Below are positions 51,817-59,341 of a stretch of 64,000 nucleotides of DNA, one piece after another. The stretch's first letter is position 1, and each line of letters begins with the position of its first letter. Position numbers and translations under genes: made by a program. Below the pieces are notes generated by a model, which saw only the letters and a list, made by a program, of their open reading frames with translations, did not search any database and was not told the origin of the DNA. The DNA comes from an uncultured Nitrospina sp. (GTDB lineage Bacteria > Nitrospinota > Nitrospinia > Nitrospinales > VA-1). The stretch spans positions 22,338 through 86,337 of the forward strand of contig CALAGQ010000002.1 of NCBI GenBank assembly GCA_937891765.1, given 5' to 3'.

Positions 51817-52902
51817 ATGAAGATGACTCCCACAATAAGCACACAAAACTTCTTTGGCACCTCAGAAGCCGCACTTCAGGAGCTTTTTTCTGAATGGAAA
51901 TTTGAGGCCTACCGGGTTCACCAGGTGTTCACCTGGGTCTATCATTATCATTCTCGTGACTTCAACGCCATGACCAATCTCTCCAAATCTTTACGGTCCC
52001 AGTTGTCGGAACATTTTCATTTTGCACTTCCCAAAATTCAACAACGCACCCACTCCAAGGATGGATCGATCAAATATTTAATGGAATTGAACGATGGATC
52101 GGTTGTAGAAAGTGTCTGGATGCCGTCGGAGTCGAGAAAAACTTTATGCCTTTCCACGCAAGTGGGTTGTCGTTTGAATTGCTCGTTCTGTTTAACAGCA
52201 AGCCTGGGACTGAAACGAAATTTAACAGCCGCTGAGATTATCGGCCAGCACATCGCCGTCAACGAGGAACTTAAAGAGGAAGACCGCATCACCAATGTCG
52301 TTTTTATGGGGATGGGTGAACCACTGGATAACTACGGCCCGGTTGTCGATGCATTGCGTCTCATGATCTCCCCGCAAGCAATGAAGGTTTCAACAAGAAA
52401 GGTCACCGTTTCCACCTCGGGGCTGGTTGAAAAAATGAAAGCGTTTCAAAAGGAAGACCTGTCGATAAACCTGGCTATTTCTCTCAACGCTTCCGACAAC
52501 GCCACCCGCGACCGGTTAATGCCCATCAATAAAAAATATCCCATCGAAGTTTTGATAGATTGCCTTAAAAAATATCCTTTAAAACCGCAGAGACGACATA
52601 CCATCGAGTATGTTCTGCTTGCAGGCATCAATGATTCGGATGCAGATGCCGAGAGGTTGGCGAAATGGTTGAAAGATGTTCCCTGCAAGATCAACCTGAT
52701 TCCTTTTAACGGTTTTGAGCAGTCCGAATACAGACCGCCTTCTGAACAGAGAGTTTTAAAGTTTCAAAATTATTTGATCGAACAGAATTTTTCTGCCTTT
52801 ATCAGGCAAAACCGAGCCACCGACATACTCGGCGCCTGTGGGCAACTCGCGGCGGAATCAGCCAGCGTGACGCAGGACCCAATGAGCCAAGTAGTTCAGT
52901 GA
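51817..52902 (+). CDS. rlmN: 23S rRNA/tRNA adenine C2-methyltransferase RlmN
   Basis: The 361-residue radical SAM enzyme has CRLNCSFC (C118, C122, C125) and the second catalytic cysteine in ILGACGQL (C341). MGMGEPLDNY and NLIPFNGFEQSEYRPP are typical. It methylates A2503 of 23S rRNA and A37 of some tRNAs at C2. The last ~13 residues (ASVTQDPMSQVVQ) are encoded by a dispersed repeat (family A copy 3) and are not part of the conserved protein. Confidence 0.95.
   Translation: MKMTPTISTQNFFGTSEAALQELFSEWKFEAYRVHQVFTWVYHYHSRDFNAMTNLSKSLRSQLSEHFHFALPKIQQRTHSKDGSIKYLMELNDGSVVESVWMPSESRKTLCLSTQVGCRLNCSFCLTASLGLKRNLTAAEIIGQHIAVNEELKEEDRITNVVFMGMGEPLDNYGPVVDALRLMISPQAMKVSTRKVTVSTSGLVEKMKAFQKEDLSINLAISLNASDNATRDRLMPINKKYPIEVLIDCLKKYPLKPQRRHTIEYVLLAGINDSDADAERLAKWLKDVPCKINLIPFNGFEQSEYRPPSEQRVLKFQNYLIEQNFSAFIRQNRATDILGACGQLAAESASVTQDPMSQVVQ
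52862..52883. repeat. Dispersed palindromic repeat, family A copy 3, inside rlmN 3' end
   Basis: CCAGCGTGACGC, then A in place of T, then GGACCCAAT: 21 of 22 bases match 42316-42337. It lies within the last 40 bases of rlmN and supplies its last codons. Confidence 0.6.
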
Positions 52903-52961
52903 GTAAATAGTTATTTGAGTCCAATGAAATTCTTGCCGCACTCTATTTTTCCAGAAATTTT

Positions 52962-53693
52962 ATGAGCAATCCTGATTCCAAAAACCCTGATCTATCCATT
53001 ATCATCCCTGTTTATAATGAAAGGGATAACCTGATCCCTCTTGAGGACAAGCTCGAGACAGAGCTTGCAAAGCTCAACCTGAGTTATGAAATCATTCTCA
53101 TTGATGATGGCAGTAGCGATGGCAGCGCTCATTTGATCAAATCCATGCAGAAGCACAATCCACGCATCCGACTTATCCAGTTTGGTCATAACCATGGGCA
53201 GTCCGCAGCATTCGCGGCTGGATTCAAAGCGGCACGTGGGGGAATCTTCGTCACGCTTGATGCTGATTTGCAGAACAACCCCGCCGACATCCCGCTGCTT
53301 CTCGAAATGATGCAGGACTATGATGTGGTGTGCGGCTGGCGCCATAAGAGGAATGATCCGTGGATCAAAAGGGTCTCCTCAAAAATAGGCAATGCGGTGC
53401 GGAATAAATTGAGTGAAGAGGCAATTGCCGATACCGGCTGCTCCCTGAAAGCATTTCGTCGGGAGTGCTTCGACAATGTTAAACTTTTTAAAGGAATGCA
53501 TCGGTTTTTCCCCACCTTAATGAAAATGGAAGGGTTCCGGGTCACCCAAGTCAAAGTCAGCCACCATCCCCGGCTTCATGGGGTATCCAAATACAATATT
53601 CGAAACCGCCTGTTTTCTTCTTTTCAAGATTTAATGGCCATCCGCTGGATGAAAAAGCGACAGATTAACTATGATATTATCAGGGAGGATTAA
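52962..53693 (+). CDS. Family 2 glycosyltransferase (DPM1-like)
   Basis: The 243-residue protein has SIIIPVYNERDNLIPLEDKL, IILIDDGSSDGSAHLIKSM and the DxD-type FVTLDADLQNNPADIP, with no C-terminal membrane helices. It resembles soluble polyprenyl-phosphate mannose/glucose synthases of the DPM1/ArnC type. It is followed directly by an LAB_N protein and a two-helix membrane protein, an arrangement suggesting lipid-linked sugar transfer in the envelope. The donor and acceptor are unknown. Confidence 0.92.
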   Translation: MSNPDSKNPDLSIIIPVYNERDNLIPLEDKLETELAKLNLSYEIILIDDGSSDGSAHLIKSMQKHNPRIRLIQFGHNHGQSAAFAAGFKAARGGIFVTLDADLQNNPADIPLLLEMMQDYDVVCGWRHKRNDPWIKRVSSKIGNAVRNKLSEEAIADTGCSLKAFRRECFDNVKLFKGMHRFFPTLMKMEGFRVTQVKVSHHPRLHGVSKYNIRNRLFSSFQDLMAIRWMKKRQINYDIIRED

Positions 53694-53996
53694 ATGACAA
53701 CAAACCAATGGTTGATCATTGGATTTGTAGGGCAAGCCCTTTTTGGCGCCCGTTTTATTATCCAGTGGATTGTTTCTGAAAAAAAAGGCGAGAGTACCAT
53801 CCCTCTCTCCTTCTGGTATTGCAGCATTGGCGGTGCGGTCGTGCTCTTGACCTATGCCATTCACCGGCAGGACCCGGTATTCATTGTCGGGCAGAGCCTG
53901 GGTAGCATCATCTATGTTCGCAATCTGGTACTGATAGACCGTAAACGAAAATCCATGGCTGCTGTGGGAGCTGATAATGAGCAACTGGAAAATTAG
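53694..53996 (+). CDS. Lipid-A-disaccharide synthase N-terminal (LAB_N) domain protein
   Basis: The 100-residue protein starts with the ATG directly after the glycosyltransferase stop (TAAATG). Three membrane segments and the signature GQALFGARFIIQWIVSEKKG and IPLSFWYCSIGGAVVLLTYA identify LAB_N. As a stand-alone protein it often sits beside DPM1-like glycosyltransferases and may flip or bind the lipid-linked product. Its end overlaps the next gene by 20 bases. Confidence 0.9.
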   Translation: MTTNQWLIIGFVGQALFGARFIIQWIVSEKKGESTIPLSFWYCSIGGAVVLLTYAIHRQDPVFIVGQSLGSIIYVRNLVLIDRKRKSMAAVGADNEQLEN

Positions 53997-54177
53997 AATA
54001 GGCGGCCTGGCCCTCATGGTTCTGGGTGCATTCCTTTTTGTCTGGTCGGTGAAATATATTCAGGCCGAATGGCCGCAAATATTTGTCGGTTTGCTTTCGG
54101 TGTTCAGCACAGCTATGGGGTTTGCCCTTCTCATCATGCCACTGGATTTACACGAGGATGGCCCCACACCAGATTAA
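53977..54177 (+). CDS. Small two-TM protein (66 aa)
   Basis: The protein has two membrane helices (IGGLALMVLGAFLFVWSV and IFVGLLSVFSTAMGFALLIM) and a short acidic tail. It overlaps the LAB_N gene by 20 bases in another frame, so it is the third member of the operon. I do not recognise it. Confidence 0.65.
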   Translation: MSNWKIRIGGLALMVLGAFLFVWSVKYIQAEWPQIFVGLLSVFSTAMGFALLIMPLDLHEDGPTPD

Positions 54178-54272
54178 CCCCTCACTTTCGTTTTAAACCC
54201 CGCACAAATCACCTTGTTTTTCCTGCCGAAAAAGCAAGACAAGTCTTTAGTTAGCAACAGTTTTGAAAGTCC

Positions 54273-54301
54273 TTGACTTTGCCCAACCCGTATGCTATTT
54301 C
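54273..54301 (+). promoter_or_regulatory. Sigma70 promoter for the bd-like/cytochrome operon
   Basis: TTGACT (54273-54278), a 17-base spacer and TATTTC (54296-54301) with a TGC extension. The predicted leader to the ATG at 54419 is about 110 bases and holds two hairpins. Confidence 0.5.
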
Positions 54302-54318
54302 TCTACATTCTTTAAGTC

Positions 54319-54344
54319 CTTTTAACCTCAAAACAGGTTAAAAG
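54319..54344 (+). promoter_or_regulatory. Leader hairpin 1 with T-run (possible attenuator)
   Basis: CTTTTAACCT and AGGTTAAAAG pair perfectly (10 bases) around CAAAAC and are followed by TTTTG. It lies between the promoter and the oxidase gene, so it could attenuate transcription. Confidence 0.4.
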
Positions 54345-54359
54345 TTTTGAAGAACAGAG

Positions 54360-54379
54360 GTTTTCCATAGTTGGAAAAC
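54360..54379 (+). repeat. Leader hairpin 2
   Basis: GTTTTCC and GGAAAAC pair around ATAGTT. It precedes the chosen start codon by 40 bases. Confidence 0.4.
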
Positions 54380-54418
54380 GGGTACTTATCGCCTTCTTCA
54401 GGCCATTCATTGAAATCG

Positions 54419-56503
54419 ATGATGAAACAATCCCAAAATCCGAGCACCTTTTTCAAAAGCCTTATCTGCCTTCTTTTTGTTTATATGTTGGGGCATTTAA
54501 CCCCTTTCCTTCCTGTTTCTGCTAATTCCATTTTTACGAATCTGAGTTTTCAGACTCTTGCATACGCCGAAGAGGAAGATGAAGAGGATGAGGGAGAAGA
54601 AGAAGGTGGAGGAGAAGAAGAAGGTGGAGAAGAAGAAGGTGAAGAAGGAGAACCTGAGGAAGAAGACCTTTCTTATTTAACAGATATCGGGCCGGCCGCA
54701 GAGCACGAGTTTGAAGAATTCTCGTTCCTGGGCATGAGCAACCGCAAATTCACCTGGGCAGCAGCTCAGCTTCATATATTATTCGCCTCATTCATTCTAG
54801 GGTGCCCGATGTTCGTGGTCATCATGGAGGTTATGGGTGCACGCCGGACACAGGGGGTTCGTAAAGCGATTATCCTCTCAAACGTGTTCTTAGCGGTTCT
54901 TATAGGGGTTGTCATAGGAATCACCGGCGAAGTCATAATCGGGATCCATCATGGCGTCTTGTATGGGCTATGGGCCTGTGCGTTCGGGGCTCTGATAGTC
55001 AGCTTCCTGAACTATTTCCATATTTTGATTAATATCCGTGCATCCGCTTTTGTGGGAGCGCTGTTTGGAGCTGTGATCTCCATGGCACTGACGCCGGTCG
55101 AGCATTATGCAGCTTCCGGAGTTATTCTTGCCGTGGTCAACGGCGCCGTCGGTGGCTTGATCTCCAATGGCATCATGTTTGCCAAATCAGACTTTAAGTT
55201 TGAGCGATTGGCTCATGAAATCACTAAAGTAATTGGCATTTGTTATAGTTTCACCGCGCTGACGGGAGGGCTCTTTCTCTTTGTCATGCTGGTGGCCTAT
55301 CAAGACTTCATCACCTATCTTATCTCCTCGTTTCCAATGCTTTTTATGGTGGCCTACCCCACCCTGTTCATTCTGGAAACGGTGGTCATGTACATCTATG
55401 TTTATTCCTGGGATCCGCTCAACAAGTCCAACAAGAAGGGACGCCATATTGTTACCGGCGTAATTCTCAACGTTCTCGGTCTCACTCTTCTGATGGCTCT
55501 GGATGGTCCGGCAACATTCATGCAAACCCCGCCCAAACCTCTTGACCAACTCATGAACATCGGTGAGTGGGATAAGATTGCCAATATGGTCTGGATGCCA
55601 CTGAACTATCACCGGCTGGTGGGCAACGGAACCTTTGGCGGTTATATGGTTTGTATCATTGGTGCCTATATGTACCTGTGGTCGGACAAAACAGAAGAGC
55701 GCGAATATTATGACTGGGTCGGATACATCGGCAACCTCATCGGCGTTGCCATCATGATTCCGCTACCAGCAATGGGTTATATTTTCGTCCGCGAAATTTA
55801 TCAGTATGACGCCACCATCGGCATGTACATCATGTCCGATCGTGAATCCATGTTCATGCTGGTGCAAGGACTACTGGTGGGAACTATGTTCAGTGCCAGC
55901 AATATTTATATGTGGGTCAGTATGAAGCGCATTGAAAACGCTGAGAGATTTTTCCCGGCTATGAGATTTGGCTTCATATTGATTGTTATTTCCGCCACAA
56001 TCTGGTTCACACCCCGGCGCTTTTTCGCCACCATGCTGCCAGAACCCCATATGAATCCGGATATGGTTTTACCGGATAACCTAGCTTTTCTGGCACTGAT
56101 GATTTCAAAAAATACGGCAGCGTTCTGTCTGGTGACCGTTACTTTCATCAACTATATTTTCTATACGATAGCCACCAAAACCGGAAAAGTGCATTATGGC
56201 AAAATCAACCCGCTAGGGCCTTATGTTCTCATTTTCCTCGGTTTTTCCGACATCTGGCTGATGAGCTGGATGGGCACCATTCGAGAACTATCGCGAATGA
56301 ACTGGCATGTCTATAAAGTTTTCAAAGATGTGACGCCCGAGAAATTTGCTCCGAGTCTGGCGGAGTCGGGCTTTCACGTCACAACACTTGTCTGGACCTT
56401 TTTCATCCTGATGACAGCCATCATCTGGATTGGAATCAAGTATCCTAAAACCAAAAAGAAAGAAGTCGAGCCAACGCAAGCCTCACCGCAGATGGCCGAA
56501 TAA
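54419..56503 (+). CDS. Cytochrome bd-like quinol oxidase membrane subunit with acidic linker
   Basis: The 694-residue product starts at ATG 54419 with a secretion signal (LICLLFVYMLGHLTPFLPVSA) and an uncommon run of Glu, Asp and Gly (residues ~51-83, more than 30 residues with almost nothing else), then a polytopic domain of about twelve to fourteen helices. AAQLHILFASFILGCPMF resembles the first haem-ligand helix of CydA (FHILF). Assignment to the bd-type or bd-like quinol oxidase family is a family-level guess: the canonical CydA GRQPW and Q-loop motifs are not found. With the downstream cytochrome c it probably forms a terminal oxidase or related respiratory complex. Confidence 0.7.
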   Translation: MMKQSQNPSTFFKSLICLLFVYMLGHLTPFLPVSANSIFTNLSFQTLAYAEEEDEEDEGEEEGGGEEEGGEEEGEEGEPEEEDLSYLTDIGPAAEHEFEEFSFLGMSNRKFTWAAAQLHILFASFILGCPMFVVIMEVMGARRTQGVRKAIILSNVFLAVLIGVVIGITGEVIIGIHHGVLYGLWACAFGALIVSFLNYFHILINIRASAFVGALFGAVISMALTPVEHYAASGVILAVVNGAVGGLISNGIMFAKSDFKFERLAHEITKVIGICYSFTALTGGLFLFVMLVAYQDFITYLISSFPMLFMVAYPTLFILETVVMYIYVYSWDPLNKSNKKGRHIVTGVILNVLGLTLLMALDGPATFMQTPPKPLDQLMNIGEWDKIANMVWMPLNYHRLVGNGTFGGYMVCIIGAYMYLWSDKTEEREYYDWVGYIGNLIGVAIMIPLPAMGYIFVREIYQYDATIGMYIMSDRESMFMLVQGLLVGTMFSASNIYMWVSMKRIENAERFFPAMRFGFILIVISATIWFTPRRFFATMLPEPHMNPDMVLPDNLAFLALMISKNTAAFCLVTVTFINYIFYTIATKTGKVHYGKINPLGPYVLIFLGFSDIWLMSWMGTIRELSRMNWHVYKVFKDVTPEKFAPSLAESGFHVTTLVWTFFILMTAIIWIGIKYPKTKKKEVEPTQASPQMAE

Positions 56504-56526
56504 GATTTTTCAGGAGCAAATGAGTA

Positions 56527-57786
56527 ATGAAAATTGATGTGATCATTATTGGCTTAATTGCCGCGTTAAGTGGTCTGTATGCACTTCACAGCACTTTTGG
56601 GTTTTTAGGCGCCGGCGCCGGGTTGGCAGTGATGGTGACTTATGCTCTCCTTCTAAAAGTCAAATCCAAAAAGACAGAAGAAAAAACTCTTTTCCAGAAC
56701 ATCCGCTTTAAGATCCCTATAGTTATCATTATTGGCGGTGCTATCTGGGTTCTGGCAGGCAAATTTAATTTTCCTGTCTGGTGGCAAATAGAATTCGTTT
56801 CATTCGTTTTGGTCGGATTCTTTTTCTTCACGCTTCTGGACTTGAAAACCCTCACACTTGAAAAATCAAACTTTGACTGGGTCAAGCGACTTCTGGCAAC
56901 TTACGCCCTCGCCTCCGGTATATTTATTGGAGTGACCGCACAGTTGCCGCAGTTTGATCCTATGCTTGAGCTTGCCAAACTTAACAGGCCTCCTATTAAG
57001 TTAAGCGGGCTGGCTGGCCCTGAAGTCATCGCCGCTGGACGTGATGTGTTCGAAAACAATAAATGTTTCAACTGCCATAAAGTATTCTGGGAAGGCAACT
57101 CAGATCGCGGCCCGAATCTGGGCACAAAACAGATCGGTCTGTACTCCGAGGATTATATTAAAGAGCAAATCCTCGACCCCCGTAAAAAGCAAAGTCCCGG
57201 ATTTGATGATCCTAAATCCATCAAGGCCATGCCAACTTATTATGGCGATGACTTGGATGAAGATTCATTGGGCGCCCTCGTGTCTTATTTGAAGACCTTG
57301 CGAGACCCTACACATATGCCGGTTGAAGGCAAGTTCGGCGATCAATGGACTTGGTGGGACGATAAAGACATCGTTGCAGAAGGCCAGACCGTCTTTGAAG
57401 GTACGCATCCTGCAACAGAAGGACTCACCTGTGCGGTCTGCCACGGTAAAGACGGTACACCTATGATGACCGGAGCTCTTGATTTTAGAAATGAGAACAA
57501 TACCGATACCACCAAAATTGAAGGCGATCATACGGACAAATTGTTAAAAGACTGGCCCGATGACCTGTGGTATCGCCGGGTAACCCGTGGAGTTCCCAAT
57601 ACGCCTATGGCTCCCTGGGGCATGATTTTCGAGCATCTTTACCTTTGGAAGGCTGAGGCTTATGCCCGGACATTCCATGATCCTCTGGAGAAACGCACCG
57701 CCAAACGGCCTGTGCCGCCCGTCCCCACCAAGGAAGAGATTGAGAGCTGGAAAACCAAAGAGATGTTTCTCGACCCATTGCTCTAA
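56527..57786 (+). CDS. Membrane-anchored dihaem cytochrome c
   Basis: The 419-residue protein has four N-terminal membrane helices (residues 1-140) and two c-type haem domains: CFNCH (180-184) and CAVCH (302-306). Candidate distal methionines are M235 (KAMPTYY) and M361 (TPMAPWG). The haem domains face the periplasm. It is encoded 23 bases after the bd-like subunit and ends at a terminator, so the two make a dedicated operon. It probably carries electrons to or from the membrane subunit. Confidence 0.9.
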   Translation: MKIDVIIIGLIAALSGLYALHSTFGFLGAGAGLAVMVTYALLLKVKSKKTEEKTLFQNIRFKIPIVIIIGGAIWVLAGKFNFPVWWQIEFVSFVLVGFFFFTLLDLKTLTLEKSNFDWVKRLLATYALASGIFIGVTAQLPQFDPMLELAKLNRPPIKLSGLAGPEVIAAGRDVFENNKCFNCHKVFWEGNSDRGPNLGTKQIGLYSEDYIKEQILDPRKKQSPGFDDPKSIKAMPTYYGDDLDEDSLGALVSYLKTLRDPTHMPVEGKFGDQWTWWDDKDIVAEGQTVFEGTHPATEGLTCAVCHGKDGTPMMTGALDFRNENNTDTTKIEGDHTDKLLKDWPDDLWYRRVTRGVPNTPMAPWGMIFEHLYLWKAEAYARTFHDPLEKRTAKRPVPPVPTKEEIESWKTKEMFLDPLL

Positions 57787-57805
57787 AACAGATTTAAAAA
57801 TTCAT

Positions 57806-57843
57806 AAAGCCGATCCCGTTTGACGGGGTCGGCTTTATTTTTG
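57806..57843 (+). terminator. Rho-independent terminator of the respiratory operon
   Basis: AAAGCCGATCCCG and CGGGGTCGGCTTT form a 13-base GC-rich stem with one G-T pair and a 5-base loop, followed by ATTTTTG. It lies 20 bases after the cytochrome c stop. Confidence 0.9.
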
Positions 57844-57909
57844 CCTGTTTAATGCAGCGGTTTGCTAGAATGATCGTATTGTTAAGTTTGTCATTCTTTG
57901 GAGATTGTA

Positions 57910-58389
57910 ATGAGTAAAATTGATGATTTCATAAAAGACAACCTGCTGGAGGATGGAACCATCCTTCATCTTCGCGATAAATACATAGGAATCCGTGGCT
58001 GCATGGAACTTGCCACAAAAGAGCAATTAAAAACCGTGATACAACTCATTCTTCCGGGAAATCAGATTGCCGATGAAGGCTTGGAGGCTCTTGCCGAATC
58101 CCCCTATTTAGGAAACTTGGAGGTTCTCAACATCAACCACAATGATATTGGAGATGATGGGGCGGTCGCTCTGGCAAATTCGGAAAATTTGCCAAAATTA
58201 AGAGACCTTACTATGTTTGGCAATGTGGTGGGAGATGTCGGAGCCCTGGCTTTCGCCAATTCAGTCCAGAGCAAAAAACTCGTCAAGTTCGATCTCTATA
58301 AAAACCAGTATACCGAGATCGGCTATAAAGCTCTCACCGAGTCAGACAACTTCAAAAACTGTGAGGAACTGGAAGTCTATCGGGACTGA
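57910..58389 (+). CDS. Small leucine-rich-repeat protein
   Basis: The 159-residue protein starts at ATG 57910 (GGAGA upstream). It contains about four ribonuclease-inhibitor-type LRR units (LEVLNINHNDIGDDGAVALA and LRDLTMFGNVVGDVGALAFA). There is no signal peptide. LRRs bind proteins; the ligand is unknown. Its context, alone after the terminator, gives no hint. Confidence 0.82.
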   Translation: MSKIDDFIKDNLLEDGTILHLRDKYIGIRGCMELATKEQLKTVIQLILPGNQIADEGLEALAESPYLGNLEVLNINHNDIGDDGAVALANSENLPKLRDLTMFGNVVGDVGALAFANSVQSKKLVKFDLYKNQYTEIGYKALTESDNFKNCEELEVYRD

Positions 58390-58396
58390 CACAGTT

Positions 58397-58681
58397 TCAG
58401 CCTTTTGCGCTCCACTGCGCGGTATCGAAAGTTTTGACCTGCAAGGCATGAATGAGTTTGGGAGTGCCGGTCATTTCCTCATCCAACGCTTTATGCACCA
58501 GCCGGACTCGATCCATGACATTAAGATTTTCGAATTGCGGTGAAACGACAACGATGGAATAGTGACCGCCGCCACCGGCAGCTTTATGCCCACGATGAAG
58601 GTGGCTTTCATCGATGATCTCCACATGTTCGGCGGCAATTTTCTGCTTAAGGTTATTATTGATAATTTCTGTGGTATCCAT
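58397..58681 (-). CDS. BolA-like protein
   Basis: The 94-residue protein has the BolA class II KH-like fold: EHVEIIDESHLHRGHKAAGG, HYSIVVVSPQF and a C-terminal LIHALQVKTF. BolA-like proteins pair with monothiol glutaredoxins in iron-sulfur cluster trafficking or act as regulators. No glutaredoxin is adjacent. It converges with the LRR gene. Confidence 0.88.
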   Translation of the reverse strand: MDTTEIINNNLKQKIAAEHVEIIDESHLHRGHKAAGGGGHYSIVVVSPQFENLNVMDRVRLVHKALDEEMTGTPKLIHALQVKTFDTAQWSAKG

Positions 58682-58714
58682 ATAAATTTAAAGCCTTTAT
58701 TTGGTTGTTAAATA

Positions 58715-58924
58715 TTATTTAGGAGGCTTGGAACGAAGCCCAGCATCTGGAAAATCTTTAAACTGGTTGAGGTTGTCCTGAAATTTCTGGAAAGCCTCAT
58801 GTTCTTTTTCACCCATCAGTTTTGTCCGGCAACGGGCACAAACCGGTATTTTATCGGAGTCATAATTGCGAATCCTGTTTTTGACTCCGCATTGCGGGCA
58901 AGGTATGATGGCTAGATCGGTCAT
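58715..58924 (-). CDS. Small zinc-ribbon protein (69 aa)
   Basis: The 69-residue protein starts with a zinc ribbon (CPQCG and CARC, as in the thioredoxin-2 N-terminal domain) and ends in a charged helix. It lacks a thioredoxin domain. It lies just upstream of the BolA gene and may be co-transcribed. The role is unknown. Confidence 0.7.
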   Translation of the reverse strand: MTDLAIIPCPQCGVKNRIRNYDSDKIPVCARCRTKLMGEKEHEAFQKFQDNLNQFKDFPDAGLRSKPPK

Positions 58925-58983
58925 GGTTTATATTAACAAACCCGCACCATAATTTAAAAGAGTTCTTATAACTTTTCAATAAT

Positions 58984-59256
58984 ATGTTTTTCTTTCAACA
59001 AGTCAGCCCCAACCAGAAAATCCCTTTCACAACCAAATTAGCCTTGATTTTCTGGATCATTTTCAGTTTGGCCTTGTTATCCTTTTTTGCCTTCAGTATA
59101 TTTTTAATCGCCCTGATGGTTGGCCTGGTTTTATTCACCGCCAGCCTGTTCCAGAAAAGAAAGCGGCCGGGTTCCATCCAAAATCCCGATTTTCAGACCC
59201 GGCCTTATTCTCCACCCCGGAATATCAAAGACGACAACGACATCATAGACATCTAG
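58984..59256 (+). CDS. Small two-TM protein (90 aa)
   Basis: The protein has a hydrophobic pair (KLALIFWIIFSLALLSFFAF and IFLIALMVGLVLFTASLF) and a polar Pro-rich tail ending DDNDIIDI. It diverges from the zinc-ribbon gene. I do not recognise it. Confidence 0.6.
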   Translation: MFFFQQVSPNQKIPFTTKLALIFWIIFSLALLSFFAFSIFLIALMVGLVLFTASLFQKRKRPGSIQNPDFQTRPYSPPRNIKDDNDIIDI

Positions 59257-59267
59257 CCCACTCGGCG

Positions 59268-59282
59268 CCGGGCAACGCCCGG
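59268..59282. repeat. GC-rich palindrome after the two-TM gene
   Basis: CCGGGC-AAC-GCCCGG is a perfect 6-base palindrome, followed by TGGT as after the family A copy at 49740. It may belong to the same class of short palindromic elements. Confidence 0.4.
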
Positions 59283-59307
59283 TGGTAATTAGCAATGGCT
59301 TGTTGAG

Positions 59308-59333
59308 TTTAGAGTGCGCTTACACACTCTAAA
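59308..59333. terminator. Hairpin between convergent genes
   Basis: TTTAGAGTG and CACTCTAAA pair perfectly around eight bases, eight bases before the lpdA stop on the other strand. No T-run is present. Confidence 0.35.
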
Positions 59334-59341
59334 GTTGCCGG

